From Zea mays (taxonomy: Eukaryota; Streptophyta; Magnoliopsida; Poales; Poaceae), in the NCBI RefSeq assembly GCF_902167145.1, contig NC_050102.1, positions 11,780,850 to 11,844,849 of the forward strand: a stretch of DNA of 64,000 nt, written 5' to 3'. Below are positions 12,037 to 22,315 of the stretch, piece by piece. Made by a program: the position numbers and the translations under genes. Numbering within the stretch: the first letter of the stretch is position 1; the number at the start of each line of letters is the position of its first letter. Below the pieces are notes generated by a model. That model had not been told where the DNA came from and did no database searches. It saw only the letters and a program-made list of their open reading frames with translations.

Positions 12037-14727
12037 TTAGTTCTTGACTTTAGGTACCCAAACTGTTTTGGGTCCTTTGGCATTAGAAACAAGAACTTTG
12101 GGTACCCAAACACAAGTCTTGGAGCCCTTGTGTTTGCCCCCAACAAACTTGGCAACGACCTTGCCGGATTTGTTAGTCAAAACATATGATGCATCAAAAG
12201 TCTTAAATGAAATGCTATGTTCATTTGATGCATTAAGTGTTTTCTTTCTAGGCAACTTAGCATGGGTTGGTTGCCTAGAGCTAGATGTCTCACCCTTATA
12301 CATAAAAGCATGGTTAGGGCCAGAGTGAAACTTCCTAGAATGAGTTCTCCTAATTTTGCTCTCAGGATAACCGGCAGGGTACAAAATGTAACCCTCGTTA
12401 TCCTGAGGCATGGGAGCCTTGCCCTTAACAAAGTTAGACAAGTTCTTAGGAGGGACATTGACATTGTCTCCCCTTTGGTAGCCAATGCCATCCTTAATGC
12501 CAGGGCGTCTCCCATTATAGAGCATACTTCTAGCAAATTTAAATTTTTCATTTTCCAAGTTATGCTCGGCAATTTCAGCATCTAGTTTTGCTATATGATC
12601 ATTTTGTTGTTTAATTAAGGACATGTGATCATGAATAGCATTAATATCAACATCTCTACATCTAGTGCAAATAGTGACATGCTCAATGGTAGATGTAGAT
12701 GGTTTGCAAGAATTAAGTTCAACAATCTTAGCACGAAGTATATCATTCTTATCTCTAAGATCGGAAATTGTAACTTTGCAAACATCAAAATCTTTAGCCT
12801 TAGCAATTAAATTTTCATTCTCTAATCTAAGGCTAGCAAGAGATACATTCAATTCATCAATCTTAGCAAGCAAATCAACATTATCATCTCTAAGATTGGG
12901 AATTGAAACATCACACACATGTGAATCAACCTTAGCATTTAAACTAGCATTTTCATTTCTAAGGTTGTCAATAATCTCACGGCAAGTGCTTAGCTCACTA
13001 GACAATTTTTCACATTTTTCAACTTGTAGAGCGTAAGCATTTTTAACCTTAACATGTTTTTTATTTTCCTTGATTAGGAAGTCCTCTTGGGAGTCCAAGA
13101 GATCATCCTTCTCATGGATGGCACTAATTAGTTCATTTAATTTCTCTTTTTGTTCCATGTTAAGATTGGCAAAAAGAATACGCAAATTATCTTCCTCACC
13201 ACTAGCATTATCATCACTAGAAGACTCATATTTAGTGGAGGAGTTGGATTTAACCTTCTTCTTTTTGCCGTCCTTTGCCATGAGGCACTTGTGGCCGACG
13301 TTGGGGAAGAGAAGTCCCTTGGTGACGGCGATGTTGGCGGCGTCCTCGTCGTCGGAGGAGTCGCTTGAGCTTTCGTCGGAATCCCACTCCCAACAAACAT
13401 GGGCATCGCCGCCCTTCTTCTTGTAGTACTTCTTCTTCTCCTTTCGCCTCCCCTTCTTGTCGTCACCTCGGTCACTGTCACTAGATATAGGACATTTAGC
13501 AATAAAATGACTGGGCTTACCACACTTGTAGCAAACATTCTTGGAGCGGGACTTGTAATCCTTCCCCCTCCTTTGCTTGAGGATTTGGCGGAAGCTCTTG
13601 ATGACGAGCGCCATTTCCTCATTGTCGAGCTTGGAGGCGTCTATTGGTTGTCGACTTGGTGTAGACTCCTCCTTCTTTTCCTCCGTTGCCTTGAATGCAA
13701 CGGGTTGAGCTTCGGATGTGGTGGCATCATCAAGCTCGTTGATCTTCCTTGAGCCTTCGATCATGCACTCAAAACTCACAAAATTCCCGATAACTTCCTC
13801 GGGGGTCATTTTAGTATATCTAGGATTACCACGAATCAATTGAACTTGAGTAGGGTTAAGGAAAATAAGAGATCTTAGAATAACCTTAACCATCTCGTGG
13901 TCATCCCACTTTACGCTCCCGAGGTTGCGCACTTGATTCACCAAGGTCTTGAGCCGGTTGTACATGTGTTGTGGCTCCTCCCCTTTGCGAAGCCGGAACC
14001 GACCGAGCTCCCCCTCGATCGTTTCCCGCTTGGTGATCTTAGTGAGCTCGTCTCCCTCGTGCGCGGTTTTGAGCACATCCCAAATCTCCTTGGCGCTCTT
14101 CAACCCTTGTACTTTGTTATACTCCTCTCTACTTAGAGAGGCGAGGAGTATTGTTGTTGCTTGAGAGTTGAAGTGCTCGATTTGGGCCACCTCATCCTCA
14201 TCATAGTTCTCATCCCCTACCGACGGTACCTGTGCACCAAACTCAACAACATCCCATATACCTTTGTGGAGCGAGGTTAGATGAAATCGCATTAAATCGC
14301 TCCACCTAGCGTAATCTTCACCATCAAAAGTTGGTGGTTTGCCTAATGGGACGGAAAGTAAAGGTGTATGTTTGGAAATGCGAGGGTAGCGTAGGGGGAT
14401 CTTACTATACTTCTTGCGCTCTTGGCGCTTAGAAGTGACGGAGGGCGCATCGGAGTCGGAGGTCGATGTTGATGAAGTGTCAGTCTCGTAGTAGACCACT
14501 TTCCTCATCCTCTTGTGCTTGTCGCCTTTCCGATGCGGCTTGTGGGAAGAAGATTTTTCTTTCTTCTCTTTGTGGTGAGAAGAGGAAGACTTTTTCTCCT
14601 TTCGTTTGGAGGAGTCCTTCTTCTTCTCCTTCCTCTTGGTGCGGGACTCTTCCGATGAAGTGCTCCCGTGGCTTGTAGTGGGCTTTTCGCCGGTCTCCAT
14701 CTCCTTCTTGGCGTGATCTTCCGACAT
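12037..14727 (-). CDS. gag: element B Gag, intact
   Basis: 896 residues from ATG at 14727 to TAA at 12039-12037. The N terminus (to about residue 110) is rich in Lys, Ser and Glu. A Copia gag core follows, with the zinc knuckle CYKCGKPSHFIAKC at residues 399-412. An acidic serine-rich linker and a coiled coil of about 230 residues (about 490-720) come next. The C terminus is basic and ends in repeated WVPK motifs. The long coiled coil gives Sirevirus-type Gag its large size. The DNA encoding residues beyond about 491 (below 13254) is markedly AT-rich compared with the GC-rich first half. A copy of this quality suggests recent activity. Confidence 0.94.
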   Translation of the reverse strand: MSEDHAKKEMETGEKPTTSHGSTSSEESRTKRKEKKKDSSKRKEKKSSSSHHKEKKEKSSSHKPHRKGDKHKRMRKVVYYETDTSSTSTSDSDAPSVTSKRQERKKYSKIPLRYPRISKHTPLLSVPLGKPPTFDGEDYARWSDLMRFHLTSLHKGIWDVVEFGAQVPSVGDENYDEDEVAQIEHFNSQATTILLASLSREEYNKVQGLKSAKEIWDVLKTAHEGDELTKITKRETIEGELGRFRLRKGEEPQHMYNRLKTLVNQVRNLGSVKWDDHEMVKVILRSLIFLNPTQVQLIRGNPRYTKMTPEEVIGNFVSFECMIEGSRKINELDDATTSEAQPVAFKATEEKKEESTPSRQPIDASKLDNEEMALVIKSFRQILKQRRGKDYKSRSKNVCYKCGKPSHFIAKCPISSDSDRGDDKKGRRKEKKKYYKKKGGDAHVCWEWDSDESSSDSSDDEDAANIAVTKGLLFPNVGHKCLMAKDGKKKKVKSNSSTKYESSSDDNASGEEDNLRILFANLNMEQKEKLNELISAIHEKDDLLDSQEDFLIKENKKHVKVKNAYALQVEKCEKLSSELSTCREIIDNLRNENASLNAKVDSHVCDVSIPNLRDDNVDLLAKIDELNVSLASLRLENENLIAKAKDFDVCKVTISDLRDKNDILRAKIVELNSCKPSTSTIEHVTICTRCRDVDINAIHDHMSLIKQQNDHIAKLDAEIAEHNLENEKFKFARSMLYNGRRPGIKDGIGYQRGDNVNVPPKNLSNFVKGKAPMPQDNEGYILYPAGYPESKIRRTHSRKFHSGPNHAFMYKGETSSSRQPTHAKLPRKKTLNASNEHSISFKTFDASYVLTNKSGKVVAKFVGGKHKGSKTCVWVPKVLVSNAKGPKTVWVPKVKN

Positions 14728-14760
14728 CACTTCGAGCGGTTAGGCTCTAATGAAGCACCG

Positions 14761-14775
14761 GGCTTTGATACCAAT
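14761..14775 (-). other. element B primer-binding site, initiator Met tRNA
   Basis: On the minus strand ATTGGTATCAAAGCC directly follows the 5' LTR. It matches the complement of initiator-Met tRNA 3' sequence with one change (A for G). Confidence 0.88.
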
Positions 14776-16090
14776 TGATAGTCGCCTAGAAGGGGGGTGA
14801 ATAGGGCGAAACTGAAATTTACAAATATAAACACAACTACAAGTCGGGTTAGCGTTAGAAATATAAACGAGTCTGCGAGAGAGGGAGCAAAACAAATCGC
14901 AAGCAAATGAAGAGTGTGACACGCGGATTTGTTTTACCGAGGTTTGGTTTTTCCAAACCTACTCCCCGTTGAGGAGGCCACAAAGGCCGGGTCTCTTTCA
15001 ACCCTTCCCTCTCTCAATCGGTCCCTCGGACCGAGTGAGCTTCTCTTCTCAAATCACTTGGGAATCAAACTTCCCGCAAGGGCCACCACACAATTGGTGC
15101 CTCTTGCCTCAATTACAAGTGAGTGTTTGATCACAAGAAAGAATCAAGAAAGGAGGAAGCAATCCAAGCGCAAGAGCTCGAAAGAACACAAGCAAATCTC
15201 TCTCTCTAATCACTAGGGCGTTGTGTGGGATATGGAGAGGATTTGATCTCTTTGGTGTGTCTAGAATTGAATGCTAGAGCTCTTGTAGTAGTTGGGAAGT
15301 AGAGAACTTGGATGCAATGAATGGTGGGGTGGTTGGGGTATTTATAGCCCCAACCACCAAATGTGGCCGTTGGGAGGCTGTCTGTTCGATGGCGCACCGG
15401 ACAGTCCGGTGCACACCGGACAGTCCGGTGCCCCCTGCCACGTCATCACTGCCGTTGGATTCTGACCGTTGGAGCTTCTGACTTGTGGGCCTGCCTGGGT
15501 GTCCGGTGCACACCGGACAGGTACTGTTTGCTGTCCGGTGTGCCAGCATGGGTGCGCCTGACATCTGCGCGCGCTGCGCGCGTATTTATTGCGCTGCAGG
15601 TAGCCGTTGGCGCGGAGTTAGCCGTTGCTCCGGAGTCGCACCGGACAGTCCGGTGCACACCGAACAGTCCGGTGAATTATAGTGGACTAGCCGTTGGAGT
15701 TTCCCGAAGCTGGCGAGTTCCTGAGGCCGACCTCCCTTGGCGCACCGGACACTGTCCGGACGTCCGGTGTACACCGGACAGTCCGGTGAATTATAGCCGA
15801 GTCGCTCTGGGAATTCCCGAAGGTGGCGAGTTTGAGTCTGAGTCCCCCTGGTGCACCGGACATGTCCGGTGGCACACCGGACAGTCCGGTGCGCCAGACC
15901 AGGGGTGCCTTCGGTTGCCCCTTTGCTCCTTTGTTGAATCCAAAACTTGGTCTTTTTATTGGCTGAGTGTGAACCTTTTACACCTGTATAATCTATACAC
16001 TTGAGCAAACTAGTTAGTCCACTTATTTGTGTTGGTTAATTCAACCACCAAAATTAATTAGGGACTAGGTGTAAGCCTAATTCCCTTTCA
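14776..16090 (-). repeat. 5' LTR of element B
   Basis: 1315 bp, starting TGAAAGGG at 16090 on the minus strand and ending CA at 14776. U3 carries the palindrome array (15391-15895) and several AACGG/CCGTT motifs. R-U5 covers about 14776-15310. Confidence 0.95.
15328..15358 (-). promoter_or_regulatory. element B LTR promoter, TATA in hairpin loop
   Basis: Arms GGTGGTTGGGG (15328-15338) and CCCCAACCACC (15348-15358) enclose exactly the nine bases of the TATA box (CTATAAATA on the minus strand, 15339-15347). It is the cleanest case in the window: perfect 11-bp arms and a 9-base loop. Confidence 0.78.
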
Positions 16091-16095
16091 ATTTT

Positions 16096-17136
16096 CTTTT
16101 AGCTAATGGCTTCAAAGTCGGAAAAGCCAATCCTACTCTTTTCACTAAAACAATTGCAAATGATTTGTTTGTATGCCAAATTTATGTTGATGATATCATA
16201 TTTGGGTCTACTAATAGATCTACTTGTGAAGAGTTTAGTAGGATCATGATTCGAAAATTCGAGATGTCTATGATGGGGGAGTTGAAGTATTTCTTAGGAT
16301 TTCAAGTCAAGCAACTCCAAGAGGGCACCTTCATCAGCCAATCGAAGTACATTCAAGACATACTCACCAAGTTTGGGATGAAGGATGCCAAGCCCATCAA
16401 GACACCCATGGGAACTAATGGGCATCTCGACCTCGACACGGGAGGTAAATCTGTAGATCAAAAGGTATACTGGTCGATGATAGGATCTCTACTCTATTTA
16501 TGTGCATCTCGACCGGATATAATGCTTTCTGTATGCATGTGTGCAAGATTCCAAGCCGATCCTAAGAAAGTTCACCTTAGGGCCGTAAAACGAATCTTGA
16601 GATATTTAGTTTATACTCCTAAGTTTGGCCTTTGGTACCCCAAGGGATTCACTTTTGATTTAATTGGATATTCAGATGCTGATTGGGCAGGGTGTAAGCT
16701 TGATAGAAAGAGCACATCAGGGACTTGCCAGTTCTTGGGAAGATCCCTGGTGTCTTGGGCTTCCAAGAAGCAAAATTCTGTAGCTCTTTCTACCGTCGAA
16801 GCCGAGTATATTGCCGCAGGCCATTGTTCCGCGCAATTACTTTGGATGAGGCAAACCCTTAGGGACTATGGTTACAAATTAACCAAAGTTCCTCTTCTAT
16901 GTGATAATGAGAGTGCAATCCGCATGGCGGATAATCCCGTTGAGCACAGCCGCACTAAGCACATAGCCATTCGGTATCACTTTTTAAGGGAACACCAACA
17001 ACGGGGAGATATCGAGATTGCTTATATTAACACCAAAGAACAATTAGCCGATATCTTTACCAAGCCACTAGATGAGATAACTTTTACCAAACTTAGGCAT
17101 GAGCTAAATATTCTTGATTCTAGGAATTTTGATTGA
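16096..17136 (+). pseudogene. pol: element A pol, 3' part (RT palm, RNase H)
   Basis: Resumes the frame cut at 6629, right after the second copy of ATTTT. No stop is seen to TGA at 17134-17136. It contains the RT catalytic YVDD (about 16185), the connection region, and RNase H motifs [20 protein letters not shown] and KHIAIRYHF. On its own it lacks protease, integrase and the RT fingers, so it is a remnant. Confidence 0.92.
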
Positions 17137-17963
17137 TATTTTGCACACATAGCTCATTTATATACCTTTGATCATCTCTCTTTCATGTGCTATGACTAAT
17201 GTGTTTTTCAAGTGTATTTCATGCTAAGTCATAGATTGAAAGGGAAATGGAGCCTTCGGCGAAGACAAGGCTTCCACTCCACTCCATCGAATTATTCATC
17301 CTTCGTCGTCACTCCGCACCACTCTCCAATTTGGTATAATCTTCACTCATATATTGTTTGCCAAAGGGGGAGAGAAAGTGAAAGGGCTTATATTTCACTC
17401 ACAAGTATCCGTTTTTGGCGATTCATGCCAAAGGGGGAGAAAGTATTAGCCCAAAGTAAAAGGACCGCACCACCACCAATTTCAAAAATGTAGTCTTTCA
17501 AATTTGTATTAAAAGAAGGTTTTTCAATTGATATCTTATTTTTGATAGAATTTTCAAAATTGGTATAACCCCTTTTCAAAATTAATATCTAAAACCCTCT
17601 TGTACATTAAGAGAAGAATTTCATTAAGGGGGAGTTTTGTTTAGTCAAAGGAAAAACATTTGAAACAGGGGGAGAAAATTTCAAAACGTGAAAAAGCTTC
17701 TCAAAATCTTATTCATTTACCCTTGACTATTTGCAAAAAGATTTTGAAAAGAATTTCCAAAAGAATTTGCAAAAACAAAACAAGTGGTGCAAGCGTGGTC
17801 CAAAATGTTAAAATTAGAAGAAAACATCCATGCATATCTTATGAAAATCATATTGGTTTAATTCCAAGTAACCTTTGCACTTACATTATGCAAACTAGTT
17901 CAATTCTGCACTTATATACTTGCTTTGGTTTGTGTTGACATCAATCACCAAAATGGGGGAGAT
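17137..17963 (+). other. element A 3' non-coding region with repeated polypurine tracts
   Basis: About 830 bp without ORFs. The LTR-adjacent tract AAATGGGGGAGAT is at 17951-17963. Further GGGGGAG runs lie near 17367, 17431, 17629 and 17669. In some other Sirevirus elements this region holds an env-like ORF; none is visible here. Confidence 0.75.
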
Positions 17964-19163
17964 TGAAAGGGAAATAGTCTTACACCTTTTTCCTAAATGA
18001 TTTTGGTGGTTGAATTGCCCAACACAAATAATTGGACTAACTAGTTTGCTCTAGATTATAAGTTTTACAGGTGCCAAAGGTTCAACACAAACCAATAAAA
18101 AGGTCCAAGAAAGGGTTTAAATAAAAAGAGTAAAAGACAACCCAAAGGCTGCCCTGGTCTGGCGCACCGGACTGTCTGGTGTGCCACCGGACAGTGTCCG
18201 GTGCACCAGGGAGTTCCACTCCAAACTTGCCACCTTCGGGAATTCGGGGAGGCCGCGCCACTATAATTCACCGGACTGTCCGGTGTAGCACCGGACTATC
18301 CGGTGTGCCAAGCGGAGCAACGGTCGTCCGCACTAACGGTCGTCTGCAGAGGAACAGTAAAGCGCTACAGTGCGTGACTGCGCGCGCAGAAGTCAGAGCA
18401 GGCGCAGAAGGCGCACCGAACAGTAAACATGACCTGTCCGGTGCACCACCGGACTGTCCGGTGGCCCCATTGTCAGAAGCTCCAACGGTCGGAACCCAAC
18501 GACCTGGTGATGTGGCTGGCGCACCGGACTGTCCGGTGCGCTATACGACAGAAGCCTTCACCAACGGTCATTTTGGTGGTTGGGGCTATAAATACCCCCC
18601 AACCACCACACTTCAATGCATCCAAGTTTTCAGCCTTCAAATCTCATACAAGAGCTCTAGACTTAATTCCAAGACACAAACAAAGAGATCAAATCCTCTC
18701 CCAAGTCCGGAATCACTCCAAACAAATTAGTGACTAGAGAGAGAGAGACTTTTGTGTTCTTTTGAGCTCTTGCGCTTGGATTGCTTTTCTTCTTCCTCTA
18801 TTCTTGTGTTCAACTCACTTGTAATCAAAACAAGAGACACCAAGTTGTGGTGGTCCTTGTAGTGGACTAAGTGTCCCATTTGATTGAAGAGAAAGGCTCA
18901 CTCGGTCTAGGTGACCGTTTGAGAGAGGGAAAGGGTTGAAAGAGACCCGGTCTTTGTGACCACCTCAACGGGGAATAGGTTTGCAAGAACCGAACCTCGG
19001 TAAAACAAATCACCGTGTTCATCCACTTTATTTCTTTGTTGATTTGTTTTCCCTCTCTTTCAGACTCGAATTTAATTCTAACGCTAACCCCGGCTTGTAG
19101 TTGTGCTTAAAGTTTATAAATTTCAGATTTGCCTATTCACCCCCCCCCTCTAGGTGACTTTCA
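17964..19163 (+). repeat. 3' LTR of element A
   Basis: 1200 bp, TG...CA, followed by the target duplication CATAC (19164-19168). It has two more palindrome units than the 5' LTR (near 18181-18203 and 18443-18460). The TATA box is near 18586 within the same inverted repeat. Confidence 0.93.
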
Positions 19164-19168
19164 CATAC

Positions 19169-21610
19169 CATTCGTCGTTTGGAGCCAGTAGTTGACTTCA
19201 GATCAACAAGTAAAATGACCATCAGGGTCAAGCGCTCACAAAGACATTCACTTGTTGCATTGTGCTTTTAAGCACATAGGAAAATGTGTGCAGATAATGG
19301 TAGTAAAGTGCACGGCATCAGGCCAATGCTGCCAAGCAAATATTTTTGGTATGTAGAGATGTATAGTCCAACTCGTTTTACCATTGCCCATGGTTTACCT
19401 AATTACTCATACCGGTCTGAAATTGGGTTTCAAGTTATGCAACATTTTTAGGTATTATAATTTTGAGAGAGAATTTATAACAATAGTTAATAATTTGTGA
19501 TGCTGCCAACAGGGCAAATATCTCTCCTCATATTATATACCAATTTGTTCTATAAAGCATTATTTCGATCTCTTCGTTGTTCGGCAAAAAGAGAAGCTTT
19601 GGGATAGAACAGACAAGGCCAAGAATTCATTTTTATCTGGGAAAATCACCATATAACTAGCTTTTCATGAAACAAATGATGATAATTGCTTGGCAAGAAC
19701 GAAACAAGCCTGGTATCCGCCTAGGATCCGTCTTCAACAACAGATAGTACTACTCTCATACGAAGAAATCATCAGGAGTAGAGAGGGTACAACAAGTCTA
19801 CAAGATCTTCATATTTCTATCACAAATTATCATCACTAGTAGTCTAGTGGTCAAGACATATGGCTCTTCTGGCTCCGAGGACCAAGGACATGTTAACGTC
19901 TAATTTAGCTTCAAGCTCTGTGGTGATGTGGGATTTCATAGTTATTTGTCTATTCTTCTCACTTCTGGTAGATCAGAGAGGTAGATAATGGTAAGCATGC
20001 CAATGGGTGGAATTCAGTGTAGTTCGGCTACATAAACCCCATGTATGTGTCCATTCAGGACCGACCTTTACCATTTAGCTTACAGTGTATACCAAACTTG
20101 TCAAAGGACTATCTCGAGTCAATTCAGTGACTATAAGTATTTACAATTCCGAGAGATGTATGCGGCACAAGCATAGAGGTCCTAGATAGAACGGGTAAAG
20201 TGGTTCGATGGGAACACACTATGGTTTTCACACCAACATAGTGAAAATTGTCTCAGAATAACCTCTCGTTATACTCACAACTTCGTGTTGCTAGCGATTA
20301 CATGTCCTTTTATCTCATAGTTTGCTTCATGTCATTTAGCGACAAAGAGAGCAATGTGCTAACATCTGGTTAAGCAATGTATGGCTGAGATTTATAATCT
20401 TAAATCATTTGGTAAGGCCGTTTGCTTACTAATAGAATCCCAATTTCTGATGTCTTCTATGCCAAAAAGGCTTTCATGCATTATATTATATATCTCCGGG
20501 TTACTTCGGGTAAAACTTTATGCATGAGGAGAGAGCAGAAAATTAACTTATCTGTGTTTAATTGTATCTCAATTTAATTTCCTAGATTTCCAAGAACTAT
20601 AGAGCTTGATATAGTCGTTATGGCCACTTGGCAATATAAATAATATGATGCCACACAACACAATCAAATAAAATATAGAGCCAAACGAAATTGTTTACGA
20701 AGGTTGCGCATAATGTGACTTCAGGGGTTTGAACAACCCACCACAATCCACGCGAGTACAAGCTCTAGTGTATCTGGCGTCAACGCGTGTGTGGCCATCA
20801 GGGCCACGACAACACAACAAGCCTCCGTAACAAGCGCAAGAGGCGCAATTATGTCTCGGTAGTCGGTGTACACGATAAATCCACACAACGTACGCAACAG
20901 GCGCAATTGTGGCTCAATGATTGCGACACATGGATAGTGCCTACAGGGCCTGCGAAAAATGTGTGACTCGGCGATGGCGGTCCGACTCAACGGGAGCGAT
21001 TCGATTAATGGAAAGCGCGGCATAGCAATCACACGACGCAACCAAGTTCGAACGGCACAAATACTGCGTCGTGTTGCCAAGACGCAGTCAATATTCAGCT
21101 AATGTCATAACTCAGCCGATTACCAACGCAACCTGATCGGCGTGTCCGAGTACCCACTATACAATTTAATCGCTCGACGTGAGTCCAAAATCTCAACATA
21201 ATATAAATATTTAGAGCGATTTGAGTATGCACAATAAAGGCTTCATATGTATTTTAATTTTCTGCTAAGTATCTTCTACAGGAAATAAAAGTAGAAAACA
21301 AACACAATAAATAATTAATGTGTAAATATAACACATCATGTGTAAAAGGTAATTTTTCATATTTAAGCATACATTTTTCTATTAATTATTTACTCCGAGA
21401 AATAATTGATTAAAGTAGAAATTGTAACAAAAAACATTATTTATTCTACTTGTTATTTGCAACAAGAAATAAATAGAATAAAAACAAGAAGCATGCATAC
21501 CAATTAAAATTATACAAAAGTTAATTAATTCAACGTGAATTTATGAAAAAACTGTAAAGAGCATTAAACAACTTGATTTGTTTCATCCGACATGCACGGT
21601 ACCTTTGACC
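19169..21610. other. AT-rich decayed DNA, no gene recognised
   Basis: Continues the sequence interrupted at 562. Frames are short on both strands and no protein family or RNA gene is recognised. It is probably ancient repeat relics. 20690-21080 is somewhat more GC-rich but yields only low-complexity frames. Confidence 0.5.
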
Positions 21611-21726
21611 AACCCTTTTTTTAATAGTTAAAAGTGTGCATGGGGCACATCAAAGCAACATGACACTTAACCCTTTTTTTAATAGTTAAAAGTGTGCATG
21701 GGGCACATCAAAGCAACATGACACTT
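21611..21726. repeat. perfect 58-bp tandem duplication
   Basis: Two adjacent identical 58-bp copies (21611-21668 and 21669-21726), each starting AACCCTTTTTTT and ending GACACTT. Perfect identity implies a recent duplication or an assembly artefact. Confidence 0.92.
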
Positions 21727-21871
21727 TCGTACATGATGGCATCGGCATGCGGAAAGCAATGTTTGCATGCACACAACCGCTTTAATCACATGCAAGCGAC
21801 ATGCAGGCGCATACACATGGAACCGTTGCAGACTTGTGGAGATCCTCTTTTACCGCTGCAGCTTTGACTAA

Positions 21872-22280
21872 GACTGTCTCCAGCAACGTCCTCTATATAC
21901 ATCCTCTATATCCGTCCTTTACAGTCTTCTCTAAAAGATTCCATCTCCTATATCTACTTTCTCTCCAACAACGTCCTCTAAATCACGTCCTCTATATGTA
22001 AATACCTATATTAAACACATTTTTAACTTTTTAATTTTTGTACATACGTATTTGTCATACTCTCAAATGTATTGTACATATTTTAGTTTTATTAAACCAG
22101 TTATTTAAAGTATTCAAATAGATAGAGAACCGTTTAGAGAAACTCTACATATAGAGGATCCAGCAGCGTTCTCTAAATTTAGAGGACCGTTTAGAGGACG
22201 TTGTTGGAGGGAGTAGAGGACGTCCTCGTCCTCTAAATTTAGGGTACATGACCCTTTAGAGGGTCTTGTTGGAGCCAGCC
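21872..22280. mobile_element. Tourist/PIF-Harbinger-type MITE, copy 1
   Basis: A 409-bp non-coding element. The left end is GACTGTCTCCAGCAAC and the right end GTTGGAGCCAGCC, which are imperfect inverted repeats. It is flanked by TAA on both sides (21869-21871 and 22281-22283). Subterminal repeats of CGTCCTCTA / TAGAGGACG fold inward. A diverged relative lies at 24889-25229. The TAA duplication points to PIF/Harbinger transposases acting in trans. Confidence 0.75.
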
Positions 22281-22315
22281 TAAGCCTCTCGCCAAGGTGG
22301 TTACGCTTATGGGCG

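Larger units (their letters stand above)
6630..16090 (-). mobile_element. element B: intact-looking Opie-like Copia retrotransposon nested in A
   Basis: Oriented opposite to A. The 5' LTR is 14776-16090 and the 3' LTR 6630-7936. A perfect target duplication ATTTT flanks it at 6625-6629 and 16091-16095. Primer site, gag, pol and polypurine tract are all present without stops or frameshifts. By eye the LTRs differ by nine substitutions, all transitions, plus one 8-bp indel. With a commonly used grass rate of 1.3e-8 per site per year this implies roughly 0.3 million years (inference). It is the only copy in the window that could still supply all proteins. Confidence 0.95.
563..19163 (+). mobile_element. 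element A: Opie-like Copia (Sirevirus-type) retrotransposon, split by element B
   Basis: A complete but dead LTR retrotransposon. The 5' LTR (563-1736) and 3' LTR (17964-19163) both start TGAAAGGG and end TTTCA. The flanks are a perfect target duplication CATAC at 558-562 and 19164-19168. The order is LTR, Met-tRNA primer site, gag, pol, about 830 bp non-coding, polypurine tract, LTR. Element B (6630-16090) interrupts pol. By eye the two LTRs differ at roughly 3% of sites plus repeat-unit indels. The assignment to Opie rests on recalled LTR and protein similarity; Copia/Sirevirus type is secure from gene order and the primer site. Confidence 0.93.

Noticed and set aside
17137..17963. Env-like ORF between pol and the 3' LTR, as in some Sireviruses.
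   Set aside because: No frame longer than about 90 codons, no signal peptide or membrane segment, and the same region is non-coding in all five elements.
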